The notes under the pieces are model-generated. The model saw only the letters and a program-made list of their open reading frames with translations, ran no database searches and was not told where the DNA came from. A stretch of DNA of 64,000 nt from Flavobacterium ardleyense (GTDB taxonomy: Bacteria > Bacteroidota > Bacteroidia > Flavobacteriales > Flavobacteriaceae), in NCBI RefSeq assembly GCF_033547075.1, contig NZ_CP137891.1, positions 2,356,001 through 2,420,000 on the forward strand, written 5' to 3'. Positions 8,856-18,103 of this stretch are shown in pieces. Each line of letters begins with the position of its first letter. Position 1 is the stretch's first letter. Both the position numbers and the translations under genes were made by a program.

Positions 8856-9572
8856 TTATAAACTCATCGGAACTTCCATCAATAAGATTTCGGTGTCACT
8901 ATCTGCTTTTATGTCCAATTTATCTGTATCCCAGACACCAAAACCATCTCTAAGATTTAATTTCTGACCATTAATGGTAACGTCACCTTTTAATACAAAT
9001 GCATAAACACCATTATTTTCAGAATCGTTGAAATTGTAAGTAATCTCTTTTCCCTGATCAAGATTTGTCATATTAAACCAAGCATTCTGATGAATCCAAA
9101 CTCCCGCATCGTCCGCATTTGGAGAAAGAATCTGCTGCAATTTGTTTTTACGATCTTCGGTGTCCAAAGTTATCTGATCGTAACGAGGCTGTACATTTTG
9201 CTTATTTGGAATTACCCAAATTTGTAAAAATTTCACCGCTTTGTCGGGATTGTTGTTATATTCTGAATGCATAACTCCCGTTCCCGCACTCATCACTTGG
9301 ATATCTCCTTGTTTAATTACCGTCTCATTGCCCATATTATCTTTATGTTTCAAATCTCCTTCTAGTGGAATCGAAACAATTTCCATATCTCTGTGCGGAT
9401 GCGTTCCGAAACCTTGATTTTCTGAAACTTGATCGTCATTAAGAACTCGTAAAACTCCAAAGTTCATACGCTCTGGATTGTGATAATTTGCAAAACTGAA
9501 AGTATGTCTAGATTTTAGCCAACCGTGGTCTGCATTTCCTCTTGTGTCTGCTTTGTGAAGTACTGTGTTCAT
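8856..9572 (-). CDS. pirin family protein (quercetinase-like), N-terminal leader frameshifted
   Basis: This bicupin of 238 residues starts at ATG 9572 (MNTVLHKADTRGNADHGWL). The metal-site cupin motif appears as GFGTHPHRDMEIVSI with a later GVMHSEYN; these His and Glu residues bind iron in YhhW-type pirins, which can oxidise quercetin. The length fits YhhW. In-frame coding sense continues upstream to about 9690 (VGYNHLPNKN and further), and an ATG at 9736 opens a signal-like leader in another frame. The native protein probably had an N-terminal leader that is now separated by a 1-nt shift (see the pseudogene entry). If the start at 9572 is used, the product is cytoplasmic. Confidence 0.85.
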   Translation of the reverse strand: MNTVLHKADTRGNADHGWLKSRHTFSFANYHNPERMNFGVLRVLNDDQVSENQGFGTHPHRDMEIVSIPLEGDLKHKDNMGNETVIKQGDIQVMSAGTGVMHSEYNNNPDKAVKFLQIWVIPNKQNVQPRYDQITLDTEDRKNKLQQILSPNADDAGVWIHQNAWFNMTNLDQGKEITYNFNDSENNGVYAFVLKGDVTINGQKLNLRDGFGVWDTDKLDIKADSDTEILLMEVPMSL

Positions 9573-9736
9573 AGTCTTTATATTTTTATTTGGTAAATGA
9601 TTGTATCCTACTTTTCTCTTTAATAAATCGAAAGTTGAATTTTCTTTTTCGCTGCTGTTCAATTCAAATGCTCTTGGACAAATGTTACAGCAATTGCTGT
9701 AATCAATGAGCTTTTTAGAAAATTCTTCCGATCCAT
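9573..9736 (-). pseudogene. frameshifted signal-like leader of the pirin gene
   Basis: A perfect -7 promoter element (TATCTTTG, 9768-9761 on the minus strand) precedes an ATG at 9736. This ATG opens MDRKNFLKSS followed by the hydrophobic LITAIAVTF and then stops at 9659. In the other frame, coding sequence runs from about 9690 (CPRAFELNSSEKEN) straight into the pirin at 9572. One base inserted near 9675-9690 would join both halves into a pirin with an exported-type N-terminus. I recall pirins with such leaders in other Flavobacteriaceae. It may be a real mutation or a sequencing error. Confidence 0.6.
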
Positions 9737-9760
9737 AATTTTAGCTTTAAAAGTATACTG

Positions 9761-9768
9761 CAAAGATA
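9761..9768 (-). promoter_or_regulatory. -7 promoter element of the pirin gene
   Basis: TATCTTTG matches the Bacteroidota -7 consensus TAnnTTTG exactly and lies 25 nt upstream of the ATG at 9736. No clear -33 TTG is seen. Its placement supports 9736 as the original translation start. Confidence 0.55.
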
Positions 9769-9957
9769 TGGCAGCTATAAAGGCTGTGGAATATGAAAAA
9801 ATTGCTAAAACGTATGAAATTCCGATGTTATGGAGGAGTTTTTAATTGAGAGCCATCATTTAGATTTAATTATAAAATTAGAAATCTAAATTTACTACAT
9901 TAAAATTTGAAAAATTAAAAAATAAGTGAGTTATATCCCCTTTCTAGTATTAATCAC

Positions 9958-10833
9958 TTAGGAAGTGGCTTCAAAATTCTTAAAATTAGAAGGCGATAAA
10001 TCAGTATGTTTTTTAAAGAAAGCACTGAAGTTGGCGGGCTCATTAAATCCTAATTCATATCCAATCTCTTTATTTGACAGCTCGGTAAAGTAAATCAAAC
10101 GTTTTGCCTCGGTAACAATCCTAGTTTGAATATATTCTTTTGCAGTTTTGCCAATTGTAGTTTTTACAACCCGATTAAGATGATCGGCAGATATGGCAAG
10201 CAAATTTGCATAATAGCTGGTTGAATGTTCTTTTCTAAAATCGCGATCAACATATTTCTTAAATGCTCTAATGATATTTTTTCCACTGTTATCATTTTCT
10301 AAATCAATCGGATTGGTCGAGCAGATATTATTACATTCTATTAAAATTAATTTTAAGTAGGAGCCAATAGAGAGATTTTTCATATTCGCATTGCTATGAA
10401 ATATTTGAAATATACTTTCGGAAAAATTTTCAATCAAATCAAATTGGGACTCTTCTAAGATTAAAGGCGGCGTTACGCCATAATTCTGAAATAGGTTCAG
10501 ACTATCAATAAATGATAGCGGAATTGAATTTTCAACCAGAAATTGCGTTGCAAAGGTCATCACAAAACCTTGTGATTGCTCTTCTTCGATTACTTGGTGA
10601 ATCTGTCCTGGGGCAACAAAAAAAATCTGTCGCTCGCTTAAATCATAACTGGTAAAATCTATTTTGTGTAAACCTTTAGCCTTTTTTATAATCAAAACGG
10701 TGAAGTAGTTATGCCGATGTGGCTCATCAATAGCTCCATTTCGCTTTTGATAAATATCTTGCATTTTCGAAATCCCAAAATTTAGATTGGTCTTTTCTGA
10801 ATTTACTGCCTGATATGTTTTAAAGCTTTCCAT
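9958..10833 (-). CDS. AraC family transcriptional regulator
   Basis: This regulator has 291 residues. The N-terminal half is a cupin-like sensing domain (contexts HRHNYFTVLIIKKAKG and FFVAPGQIHQVIEEE). The C-terminal 100 residues are a double helix-turn-helix of the AraC/XylS type (ISADHLNRVVKTTIGKTAKE and NKEIGYELGFNEPANFSAFF). Upstream of the pirin and on the same strand but separated by over 200 bp, it may regulate the pirin/YceI group, although that is only positional inference. The ligand is unknown. Confidence 0.9.
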   Translation of the reverse strand: MESFKTYQAVNSEKTNLNFGISKMQDIYQKRNGAIDEPHRHNYFTVLIIKKAKGLHKIDFTSYDLSERQIFFVAPGQIHQVIEEEQSQGFVMTFATQFLVENSIPLSFIDSLNLFQNYGVTPPLILEESQFDLIENFSESIFQIFHSNANMKNLSIGSYLKLILIECNNICSTNPIDLENDNSGKNIIRAFKKYVDRDFRKEHSTSYYANLLAISADHLNRVVKTTIGKTAKEYIQTRIVTEAKRLIYFTELSNKEIGYELGFNEPANFSAFFKKHTDLSPSNFKNFEATS

Positions 10834-11162
10834 TTTTTATAATATAATAAATTTAATAGCTCATTCCTAAATTTCTTAATCATTAACAAGTCAATATTAA
10901 TTTATTGGAGTTGGTAAGGTGTATGTAAAATTTATAACTTTAGATTGATGCTAATTTTATCCTGAGGATGTGAAGATACCTTTTTTTATAAAATTGTTCA
11001 AAGGCACATCTCATTTGAAAGATCAATAAATATTAACGATTTAAAAATTTTGGTTTCTTAGACATTAAGAATGTCCGCTTATAACTCCATCTGCAAAAAG
11101 TAAAAAAGCGGAAAATCAATTAAAATTCAATTTTCCGCTTTCGTATAGTTATCATAACAAAA
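10834..11162. other. intergenic region, 329 bp
   Basis: It holds the promoter side of the AraC gene and, at its right end, the terminator of the gene at 11163-11687. I see no open reading frame or repeat in the remaining AT-rich sequence. Confidence 0.5.
11102..11141 (-). terminator. rho-independent terminator after the gene at 11163-11687
   Basis: A 12-bp perfect stem (AAAGCGGAAAAT at 11105-11116 paired with ATTTTCCGCTTT at 11130-11141) is followed on the minus strand by TTTTTTA. It lies 22 nt past the stop codon. Confidence 0.85.
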
Positions 11163-11687
11163 TTATTCTTCATTTACTCCAAAACGGCAAGTGCCATTTT
11201 GCGTAAGCCAAAAACCAACATCGCAACCTTCAATTACACTTTCGTCCTTCAAAATTCCTCCCAGTCGAACTTCAGATCCTTGCTTGTCAAAAAGTTCTGG
11301 AGTTTCGTCCGAAATATATTTGATCGAGTAACCTTCAGGCGTAAAAAGATCTGCCTTTATCAGAAATTCATCGCCATCACTTCTGGTGATTTCAAACAGC
11401 ATTTTGCCGTCCAGAGTGCAAGTAGTAATATCGCCAGTGTGATCTAAAGTTAAATCTCCAATCGCAGATTCCTCAGTTGTAATCAAACTGCTTCCTTTGG
11501 CTGTAGCCAAATAAGTCCCTTCTGCATCAAAAATTGGAATTTGTGTTGTATATCCAAATCCTGCCTCTTTGATGATCTCAATCATATTTAGATTGTCATA
11601 TTTCAAAATTATAGGAACTTCGATAAAGGTATTTGATCCCATTGTGACCTTTGGCCAATTGATAAAGAGGAGTTTATCTGTATCCAT
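11163..11687 (-). CDS. hypothetical protein of 174 residues
   Basis: I do not recognise this protein. It lacks a signal peptide and membrane segments and appears rich in beta strands. It starts MDTDKLLFINWPKVTMGSNT and closes with GCDVGFWLTQNGTCRFGVNEE. The middle (ADLFTPEGYSIKYISDETPE) is acidic. It has its own terminator, and about 230 bp separates it from the AAA+ gene upstream, so it is probably monocistronic. The coding frame is well supported by length, codon use and the terminator placed right after the stop. Confidence 0.75.
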   Translation of the reverse strand: MDTDKLLFINWPKVTMGSNTFIEVPIILKYDNLNMIEIIKEAGFGYTTQIPIFDAEGTYLATAKGSSLITTEESAIGDLTLDHTGDITTCTLDGKMLFEITRSDGDEFLIKADLFTPEGYSIKYISDETPELFDKQGSEVRLGGILKDESVIEGCDVGFWLTQNGTCRFGVNEE

Positions 11688-11786
11688 TATTGTATAATAT
11701 TAAATTGTTTTCAAATTTGTATTGGTAACGTGCCATCGTAAAAAAGTGGCATAGTCGCAATATACAAATTTTTTGCTTTTGCAAAG

Positions 11787-11816
11787 CAAGATTCTAGCAA
11801 CTATAATAGAATCTTG
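11787..11816. terminator. hairpin, possible terminator of the AAA+/VWA operon
   Basis: A perfect 10-bp stem (CAAGATTCTA paired with TAGAATCTTG) with a 10-nt loop lies about 100 nt past the stop of the AAA+ gene. There is no good U-tract on the minus strand, so its role is uncertain. Confidence 0.35.
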
Positions 11817-11919
11817 GCCCGAAAAACTAAGTTGCTTAGCGTAAAAATACTACCCAACGAAATAATTATTTTATAAAATTAAAGCAAAAAAATACTGAAT
11901 CATTGCTGATTCAATAATT

Positions 11920-13383
11920 TTACAATTTGCTAATATAGCTTCCGTACAAATCTTTAAACTGCAATTTCTGATCCACGCGTTCTTTGCTTAGTTTGTTGTA
12001 TTCTACCAATCCCCAAAGGATAAATTCCTTTAAGAAGTAACGATCTTCGGCAACGACTTCCGGTTGATAAGTATTAATCAAATCGTCAAGTGGCGTGATT
12101 GAATCCAGCTGCGCTTTATATTCCTCATCTGTCATATCATCGTATAGTTCGAAATTAGTTTCAGAGAAAAACCATTCTAAAACTTTAGCATAAGGCGATT
12201 TTTCAGTATTGCGTTCTAGTTTTTCAATCTCTGGAAAATAACCTGGAAATAAAGTATGAATGGCATCGTTCATTAGATGTTGCGCAACTATCGCAGCACC
12301 TTCTTGTTCGCCTTCGTAAACTAATTCGACTTTACCAGTAATCGCTGGAATAATTCCCATAAAATCTGATAATCTAACTGTAGTTTCTTCTTCTCCTAAT
12401 ATCAACGCACGTCTTTCGGCAGTACTCATCAAGTTTTCGAAAGCAGTAATACTCATTCTCGCACTCACACCACTTTTGCTATCTACAAACTCGCTATCAC
12501 GAGCTTCAAAACTTATCTGCTCTAGCAAATCACTAGCAAGCGAAGGCACGTAAACTGCATCGATTTGCTCTTTTTTCAATTTCGATTCCTGAGTGGTAAT
12601 ATGTCTTGCAACCGCAATAGTTTCTGGATAATGGGTCAAAATCTGAGATCCAATTCTATCTTTTAAAGGTGTAACAATACTTCCTCTATTGGTATAATCC
12701 TCTGGATTTGCGGTAAATACAAACTGCATATCTAGCGGCATTCGCAATTTAAAACCTCTAATCTGAATATCGCCTTCTTGAAGAATATTGAATAATGCCA
12801 CCTGAATTCTAGCTTGCAAATCGGGAAGTTCGTTAATTACAAAAATACATCTGTTGGCACGCGGAATCATTCCGAAATGTATCACGCGGTCATCTGCGTA
12901 AGATAATTTTAGGTTTGCAGCTTTTATTGGATCGACATCTCCAATCAGATCGGCAACAGTTACATCTGGAGTTGCAAGTTTTTCAGAAAAACGCTCACTT
13001 CTATGCAACCAGGAAATTGGAGTATCGTCACCTTTTTCTTCTAGAAGATTTGTAGCAAATCTCGAAATAGGAGCGAAGGGGTCGTCATTAATTTCTGATC
13101 CAGTTACATACGGAATATACTCGTCAAGAAGCTCAACCATCTTGCGCGCAAGTCTGGTTTTTGCTTGACCTCTAAGTCCTAATAAATTGATATTATGTCT
13201 GGACAAAATCGCGCGTTCCAATTCTGGAATTACCGTATTTTCAAAACCGTGAATTCCTTCAAAAGCGGCTTGTCCTAATTTTATTCTGTTTCGTAAATTA
13301 TCGCGTAATTCATCTTTAATACTTTTTGAAATGTATCCTGAATTCTTTAATTCGCCGAATGTTTTTATATCTTCTGTTTTCAT
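11920..13383 (-). CDS. MoxR/ChlI-like AAA+ ATPase
   Basis: This AAA+ ATPase has 487 residues and is of the helix-2-insert clade (MoxR, magnesium-chelatase subunit I). Walker A is GLRGQAKT at 69-76 (Lys75). A Walker B-like segment, RCIFVINELPDL, follows, and a sensor region, MQFVFTANPEDYTNRG, comes after it. It lies directly downstream of a VWA protein gene, the usual partner of such ATPases. No chlorophyll genes are visible, so despite the frequent name magnesium chelatase it more likely acts as a chaperone-like remodeller or metal-insertion motor with the VWA protein. The client is unknown. Confidence 0.88.
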   Translation of the reverse strand: MKTEDIKTFGELKNSGYISKSIKDELRDNLRNRIKLGQAAFEGIHGFENTVIPELERAILSRHNINLLGLRGQAKTRLARKMVELLDEYIPYVTGSEINDDPFAPISRFATNLLEEKGDDTPISWLHRSERFSEKLATPDVTVADLIGDVDPIKAANLKLSYADDRVIHFGMIPRANRCIFVINELPDLQARIQVALFNILQEGDIQIRGFKLRMPLDMQFVFTANPEDYTNRGSIVTPLKDRIGSQILTHYPETIAVARHITTQESKLKKEQIDAVYVPSLASDLLEQISFEARDSEFVDSKSGVSARMSITAFENLMSTAERRALILGEEETTVRLSDFMGIIPAITGKVELVYEGEQEGAAIVAQHLMNDAIHTLFPGYFPEIEKLERNTEKSPYAKVLEWFFSETNFELYDDMTDEEYKAQLDSITPLDDLINTYQPEVVAEDRYFLKEFILWGLVEYNKLSKERVDQKLQFKDLYGSYISKL

Positions 13384-13466
13384 ATTATTTTTAAAAAATC
13401 TTAGTATGTAATTATTATTGTGGTAGTTGTGTAATTTTATTTAAAGCGATAGTTCAGCTATTAATA

Positions 13467-14585
13467 TTACTTAACTCGCTTCTTTCTGTTGGTTTCATAA
13501 TCCTGAAAGATCATTTCGCCCAGTCCTTTAAGTCCGGTATAAAAAGCCTTTCCTTGATTTGTTTCGGTAAATTTATTCACGAACTTCTGCAAATAAGGAT
13601 CATCCGCAATCATAAAAGTGGTGATTGGAATATGCAGTTTCCGAGCTTGAGCCGCCTGATTGTAACACTGCTCCGTGATATACTCGTCAAGGCCATTACT
13701 ATTCATATAATAGGTGCCATCTTTTTCACGAACACAACTCGGTTTCCCGTCAGTAATCATAAAAATCTGCTTATTTGTATTCCGTTTTCGCCTCAACATA
13801 TCCATCGCCAATTGAAGTCCTGCAACGGTATTTGTATGATAAGGACCAACATTTAAATAAGGCAAATCTTTGATTTTTATGGGCCAGGCATCATTCCCGA
13901 AAACTAAAATTTCAAGAGTATCTTTTGGATAGCGAGTAGTAATTAATTCCGCCAAAGCCATCGCAACTTTCTTGGCAGGCGTGATTCGATCTTCGCCATA
14001 CAAAATCATACTGTGACTAATGTCAATCATCAAAACGGTACTCATTTGCGATTTATACTGCGCATCTTCCACGACCAAATCATCTTCGGTGAGTTTAAAA
14101 TCGCCAATTCCGTGATTTACCTGTGCATTTCTCAGACTTTCGGTCAGGGAAATACTTTCGTAATTATCACCAAAATTATAACTTCGGAATTCTCCCGTTT
14201 GCTCATCTCCAGCGCCAGAATGTTTGGTTTTATGATTTCCACCACCTGATTTTTTCAGAGCGCCAAAAATTTGGTCTAAAGCCGCTTGTCGAATTGCACG
14301 TTCGGTTTTTGAAGTAATTTTCGTTCCAGATCCGCCTTCACCGTCAAATTCCTCGCGGATATATCCTTTCTTTTTCAAATCTTCAATAAAATCATCGATC
14401 GTATATTCAGCCGTAGTCAGCTTATATTCCTCATCCAACTGCCGCAACCAATCAATCGCTTCATCAAAATCGCCCGAAGTATGGACAATTAGCTCCTTAA
14501 ATATTTCGAATAATTTATCAAAAGGGGACTGATACGGAGCCTCATATTGCTTAAAGGAAAATCCTTTTTTATAACTTTTTTCCAT
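13467..14585 (-). CDS. VWA domain protein, partner of the AAA+ ATPase
   Basis: This protein has 372 residues with a predicted helical N-terminal half, a Gly/Lys-rich linker (KKSGGGNHKTKHSGAGD) at about 111-127, and a VWA domain from about 180 to 360. The metal-ion-dependent adhesion site is complete: DISHS at 188-192, a Thr in YHTNT, and Asp in MITDGKP. No signal peptide is present, so it should be cytoplasmic. It precedes the AAA+ gene in the operon with 83 nt between. MoxR/VWA pairs act together, with the VWA domain binding Mg2+ and a client or adaptor. Confidence 0.88.
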   Translation of the reverse strand: MEKSYKKGFSFKQYEAPYQSPFDKLFEIFKELIVHTSGDFDEAIDWLRQLDEEYKLTTAEYTIDDFIEDLKKKGYIREEFDGEGGSGTKITSKTERAIRQAALDQIFGALKKSGGGNHKTKHSGAGDEQTGEFRSYNFGDNYESISLTESLRNAQVNHGIGDFKLTEDDLVVEDAQYKSQMSTVLMIDISHSMILYGEDRITPAKKVAMALAELITTRYPKDTLEILVFGNDAWPIKIKDLPYLNVGPYHTNTVAGLQLAMDMLRRKRNTNKQIFMITDGKPSCVREKDGTYYMNSNGLDEYITEQCYNQAAQARKLHIPITTFMIADDPYLQKFVNKFTETNQGKAFYTGLKGLGEMIFQDYETNRKKRVK

Positions 14586-14663
14586 AGAATATAAATTTAC
14601 TACTTATAACTTCCACCGATGCCAAGCAATTATTAATCTTTAGTTAAAAGGATTCAATCACAT

Positions 14664-14822
14664 TTATGACAGTAATGACAAGCTTTCTATTTTTTTCCTT
14701 TTCGGAAAGAATAAAGCTCGCAAGACGATTTCTGCTATAATTTTAGGCGGTAATCTTCCGTAAAGCGGATAGAGAGAAGCGATTTTGTCTCTTCCGAAGC
14801 TATTCATTTTTGGGTTTTTCAT
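14664..14822 (-). CDS. possible small protein, 52 residues
   Basis: An ATG at 14822 opens 52 codons: MKNPKMNSFGRDKIASLYPL, then further residues with a basic stretch FFPKRKKIES near the end. The composition looks protein-like (few rare residues, amphipathic middle PPKIIAEIVLRALF), but no domain is recognised and no ribosome-binding site decides the matter. It could be a small gene, the remnant of a larger one, or chance. Confidence 0.3.
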   Translation of the reverse strand: MKNPKMNSFGRDKIASLYPLYGRLPPKIIAEIVLRALFFPKRKKIESLSLLS

Positions 14823-15091
14823 TGACGATTAGAACATAGATTGGAACTTAATTTCAGACGTTATTTGAATAGAATGATTTCCGCACACCTCATAGAAAGA
14901 GTCTGTTTCAGTTCTTACGAAGCTTTTGTAAAAGTTTTAGGATTTTGAAATAAAAAGAATGGGAGTATTTTCTCCAACATAACCCATTAAAATTTAACTC
15001 AAAATTGATTGTGTTTTAAATCATTCGAAGTAAGTCTTATTATCTATTTGTTATTAAGACCATATTTATACCTAAACTAAAAAACAATGGT

Positions 15092-15099
15092 TATTTTTG
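15092..15099 (+). promoter_or_regulatory. -7 promoter element of the MATE gene
   Basis: TATTTTTG matches TAnnTTTG, 50 nt upstream of the ATG at 15149. Confidence 0.55.
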
Positions 15100-15148
15100 C
15101 ATCTTCAAAAATAATTTAGAAGCGTAAAATATTTCCGCATTTATCAAG

Positions 15149-16498
15149 ATGACATTAACAACACAAGGAAATAAAACATTAAACCTAGCATATCCAATAA
15201 TCTTTGGAGAGTTGGCGCAAATTGCATTAGGGTTAATTGATACGGCAATGGTTGGAGCGGTGAGCTACAAACATTTGGCTGCAGCCGCACTTGTGGGTAG
15301 CGTGATGACCATTCCGTTTGTAATGGGCGTTGGAATTACCATTGCAGTGTCGCAATTAGTAAGTCAAGCCAATGGACAGCGAGATTCGCAACTTGTAAGT
15401 CATTATTTATTTAATGGTTTTTGCCTTTCTGCAATTGCCGCCTTACTTATTTCGCTAGGTTTAGAACTCGGAAAAGACGTCTTATTTCATCTCAATCAAG
15501 ATCCCGAAGTAGCAATGCTGGCAGTTCCGTACTTGCGACTTGTGGGTTGGTCAATAATCCCGATGTTGTTATTTATTGCCTTAAAACAATTTGCCGACGG
15601 TCTAGAATACACCAAAACTGCGATGATACTTTCGCTAATTGCAATGCCACTAAACTTCTTCCTAAACTGGGTTTTCATCTTTGGAAATCTTGGCTTTCCA
15701 CGAATGGAATTAGTAGGAGCGGGTTGGGGAACTTTTATAACTCGAACAATTATTTTTCTGATTTTAGGATTGGTTGTTTTACGACATTCAACTTTTAAGA
15801 GATACGTTGCCGTACGCAAAAAGCAATGGGTTTTTAGATGGAAAACAATGAAAGAATTGCTGCATATTGGCGTGCCTACAAGTATGCAGATTTCTATGGA
15901 AGCCGGCGCTTTTGCGGTTTCAGGAATTTTAGTTGGAACCATTGGTGCGGTAGAGCAGGCGGCACATCAAATTGCACTGACCTTGGCTTCGGTAACTTTT
16001 ATGGCAATGCTCGGATTTTCGCAAGCAGCCTCCATCCGAACCAGCAACGCTTTTGGTCGGAAAAATTGGCCATTAATTAGCTTAATCAGTCGAAGTGCGA
16101 TGATTGTGGCTTTGGGCTACGGAATCATCTGTGCATTGGTATTTATTTTGCTTAAAAATCAACTTCCTTATATATTTAATGACAACTTAGAAGTAGTAAC
16201 TCTTAGCGCTCTGTTGTTACTCTACGCTGGAATTTTCCAGATCTCTGATAGTATTCAAGCGATCTCTGCAGGATTATTAAGGGGAATTAAGGATGTTCGT
16301 GTTCCCACAATCTTCATCTTTATTGCCTATTGGGTAGTGGGAATTCCGATTGGTTGCCTATTGGCTTTCACCTTTGAAATGGGAGCAGTTGGAATCTGGA
16401 CTGGATTTATCGTTGGACTTACGCTATCGGCAATATTCCTATATTTACGTGTCAAAAAATTGACTTCGTCAAAAAGAAGTACAATTAGTAGTACATGA
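15149..16498 (+). CDS. MATE family efflux transporter
   Basis: This integral membrane protein has 449 residues and about 12 predicted hydrophobic segments in two MatE repeats. It contains the N-terminal motif PIIFGELAQIALGLIDTAMVG typical of NorM-type exporters and the corresponding second-repeat segment at about residues 240-290 (IGVPTSMQISMEAGAFAVSG). Family members export cationic drugs or metabolites in exchange for Na+ or H+. The gene is probably transcribed alone. The substrate cannot be read from the sequence. Confidence 0.93.
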   Translation: MTLTTQGNKTLNLAYPIIFGELAQIALGLIDTAMVGAVSYKHLAAAALVGSVMTIPFVMGVGITIAVSQLVSQANGQRDSQLVSHYLFNGFCLSAIAALLISLGLELGKDVLFHLNQDPEVAMLAVPYLRLVGWSIIPMLLFIALKQFADGLEYTKTAMILSLIAMPLNFFLNWVFIFGNLGFPRMELVGAGWGTFITRTIIFLILGLVVLRHSTFKRYVAVRKKQWVFRWKTMKELLHIGVPTSMQISMEAGAFAVSGILVGTIGAVEQAAHQIALTLASVTFMAMLGFSQAASIRTSNAFGRKNWPLISLISRSAMIVALGYGIICALVFILLKNQLPYIFNDNLEVVTLSALLLLYAGIFQISDSIQAISAGLLRGIKDVRVPTIFIFIAYWVVGIPIGCLLAFTFEMGAVGIWTGFIVGLTLSAIFLYLRVKKLTSSKRSTISST

Positions 16499-16636
16499 TT
16501 TATTTGAGTTAGCACGCTTACTATTGTAGCTGCAAAGGACAAATATTAGGTACATATCAATAATAATTCTAATCTTTAGTAGAATTAAATCGAAATTTTT
16601 CTATTTTTAGGAAAATCACTTTTTACTGAAACTTTA

Positions 16637-18103
16637 ATGAATTTAACTATAGAAAACATTCTTCTTGTAGGCTCTCTATTGCTGCTTTTAAGCATCGTGG
16701 TTGCCAAACGCGCCTACAAATATGGAGTTCCCACCTTATTATTATTTCTCGGAATTGGTATGCTTGCTGGATCTGATGGAATCGGAAAAATTCATTTTGA
16801 CAATCCCGAAATTGCGCAATTCATCGGAATTGTTGCTTTAAACTTCATCCTTTTTTCTGGCGGTCTCGATACCAATTGGCAGAAAGTCAAACCGGTTTTA
16901 AAAGAAGGAATAGTACTCTCCACACTTGGCGTTTTACTCACCGCACTTACCGTTGGATTTTTTGTCTATTATGTTACCGACTTTACAATTTACGAAAGTT
17001 TACTACTTGGCTCGATCGTTTCATCTACTGATGCGGCGGCGGTTTTCTCTATTTTGAGAGCAAATAGTCTGGGTCTAAAAAAGAATCTCCGACCAGCTTT
17101 AGAACTCGAAAGTGGGAGTAATGACCCAATGGCTTATGTACTAACCATTGCTTTTTTAAGCTTGGTGATGAGTCCAGAGCAGGGTTTCTTGTCCGTAATT
17201 CCGATGTTTATTCAGCAAATGGCTTTGGGTGCTCTTGCGGGATTCGCCTTTGGAAGATTAATAAAATACATCATAAATTCGATAAATTTAGATTACGAAG
17301 GATTGTATCCCGTACTGGTAATTGCCCTAATGTTTATCACATTTTCGGCTACCGATTTCTTTGGTGGTAACGGATTCTTGGCAATTTACATCTGCGCCGT
17401 TTACCTTTCCGATCAAGATCTAATTCACAAAAAAGCTATTCTCAAAATGTACGACGGGCTCGCGTGGCTGATGCAAATCATTCTTTTCTTGACCCTGGGA
17501 CTATTAGTTTTCCCATCCGAAGTATTTTCAGTTATGGGAGTAGGCCTCACAATTTCGATTTTTCTAATTTTGGTCGCAAGACCTTTAAGTGTCTTTTTAA
17601 GCCTAATGTTCTTTAAAATGAAACTCCGCCGCCGATTTTATATTTCCTGGGTCGGACTTAGAGGCGCGGTGCCAATTGTATTCGCAACCTACCCATTATT
17701 GGCGGGAATCGACAAAGCGTCAATGATTTTTAACATCGTTTTCTTTATTTCGGTGACTTCAATTTTAATTCAAGGAACCACTTTGAGTATGGTTGCCAAG
17801 TGGCTTCGAGTTGATATGATTGATGATCCTTTGGCAGTGCAGCCCGCAGATTTGCAGATTGTAGATTCGGTGCGAAGTGAATTGCAAGTAATAAAAATCG
17901 GCGTAAACGCAACCGCTGCGGGTAAGAAAATCGTCGATTTGCACTTCCCAGATTCCACTATTGTAAGTATGATTGAGCGTGGAGAAAACTACATAATCCC
18001 CACTGGTTCTACGATTGTGCTGGCTGAGGATATTTTGCATATTGTCTCAAATGATGTCGAGGATATGGAATCGATTCAGAATAATTTGTTGAAGATGGTG
18101 TAG
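16637..18103 (+). CDS. CPA1-family K+ (or Na+)/H+ antiporter with C-terminal TrkA_C domain
   Basis: This membrane protein has 488 residues. The transporter domain covers about residues 1-385 (many hydrophobic helices, with the ion-site region ELESGSNDPMAYVLT). A soluble TrkA_C-type domain fills about residues 400-488. This layout matches the NhaP2/CvrA potassium/proton antiporters. The role would be cation and pH homeostasis. The last ~100 codons recur as a fragment at 18447-18770, and the last ~12 codons appear once more near 18214-18252, which indicates local duplications of the 3' end. Confidence 0.9.
   Translation: MNLTIENILLVGSLLLLLSIVVAKRAYKYGVPTLLLFLGIGMLAGSDGIGKIHFDNPEIAQFIGIVALNFILFSGGLDTNWQKVKPVLKEGIVLSTLGVLLTALTVGFFVYYVTDFTIYESLLLGSIVSSTDAAAVFSILRANSLGLKKNLRPALELESGSNDPMAYVLTIAFLSLVMSPEQGFLSVIPMFIQQMALGALAGFAFGRLIKYIINSINLDYEGLYPVLVIALMFITFSATDFFGGNGFLAIYICAVYLSDQDLIHKKAILKMYDGLAWLMQIILFLTLGLLVFPSEVFSVMGVGLTISIFLILVARPLSVFLSLMFFKMKLRRRFYISWVGLRGAVPIVFATYPLLAGIDKASMIFNIVFFISVTSILIQGTTLSMVAKWLRVDMIDDPLAVQPADLQIVDSVRSELQVIKIGVNATAAGKKIVDLHFPDSTIVSMIERGENYIIPTGSTIVLAEDILHIVSNDVEDMESIQNNLLKMV

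Larger units (their letters stand above)
14586..15148. other. intergenic region, 563 bp
   Basis: This gap between divergent units carries the promoter of the MATE gene and one marginal short reading frame (14664-14822). No repeats or clear terminators are seen. Confidence 0.5.

Noticed and set aside
11920..14585. chlorophyll-type magnesium chelatase
   Set aside because: The ATPase and VWA proteins resemble ChlI/ChlD in fold only; no ChlH or other chlorophyll genes are visible.
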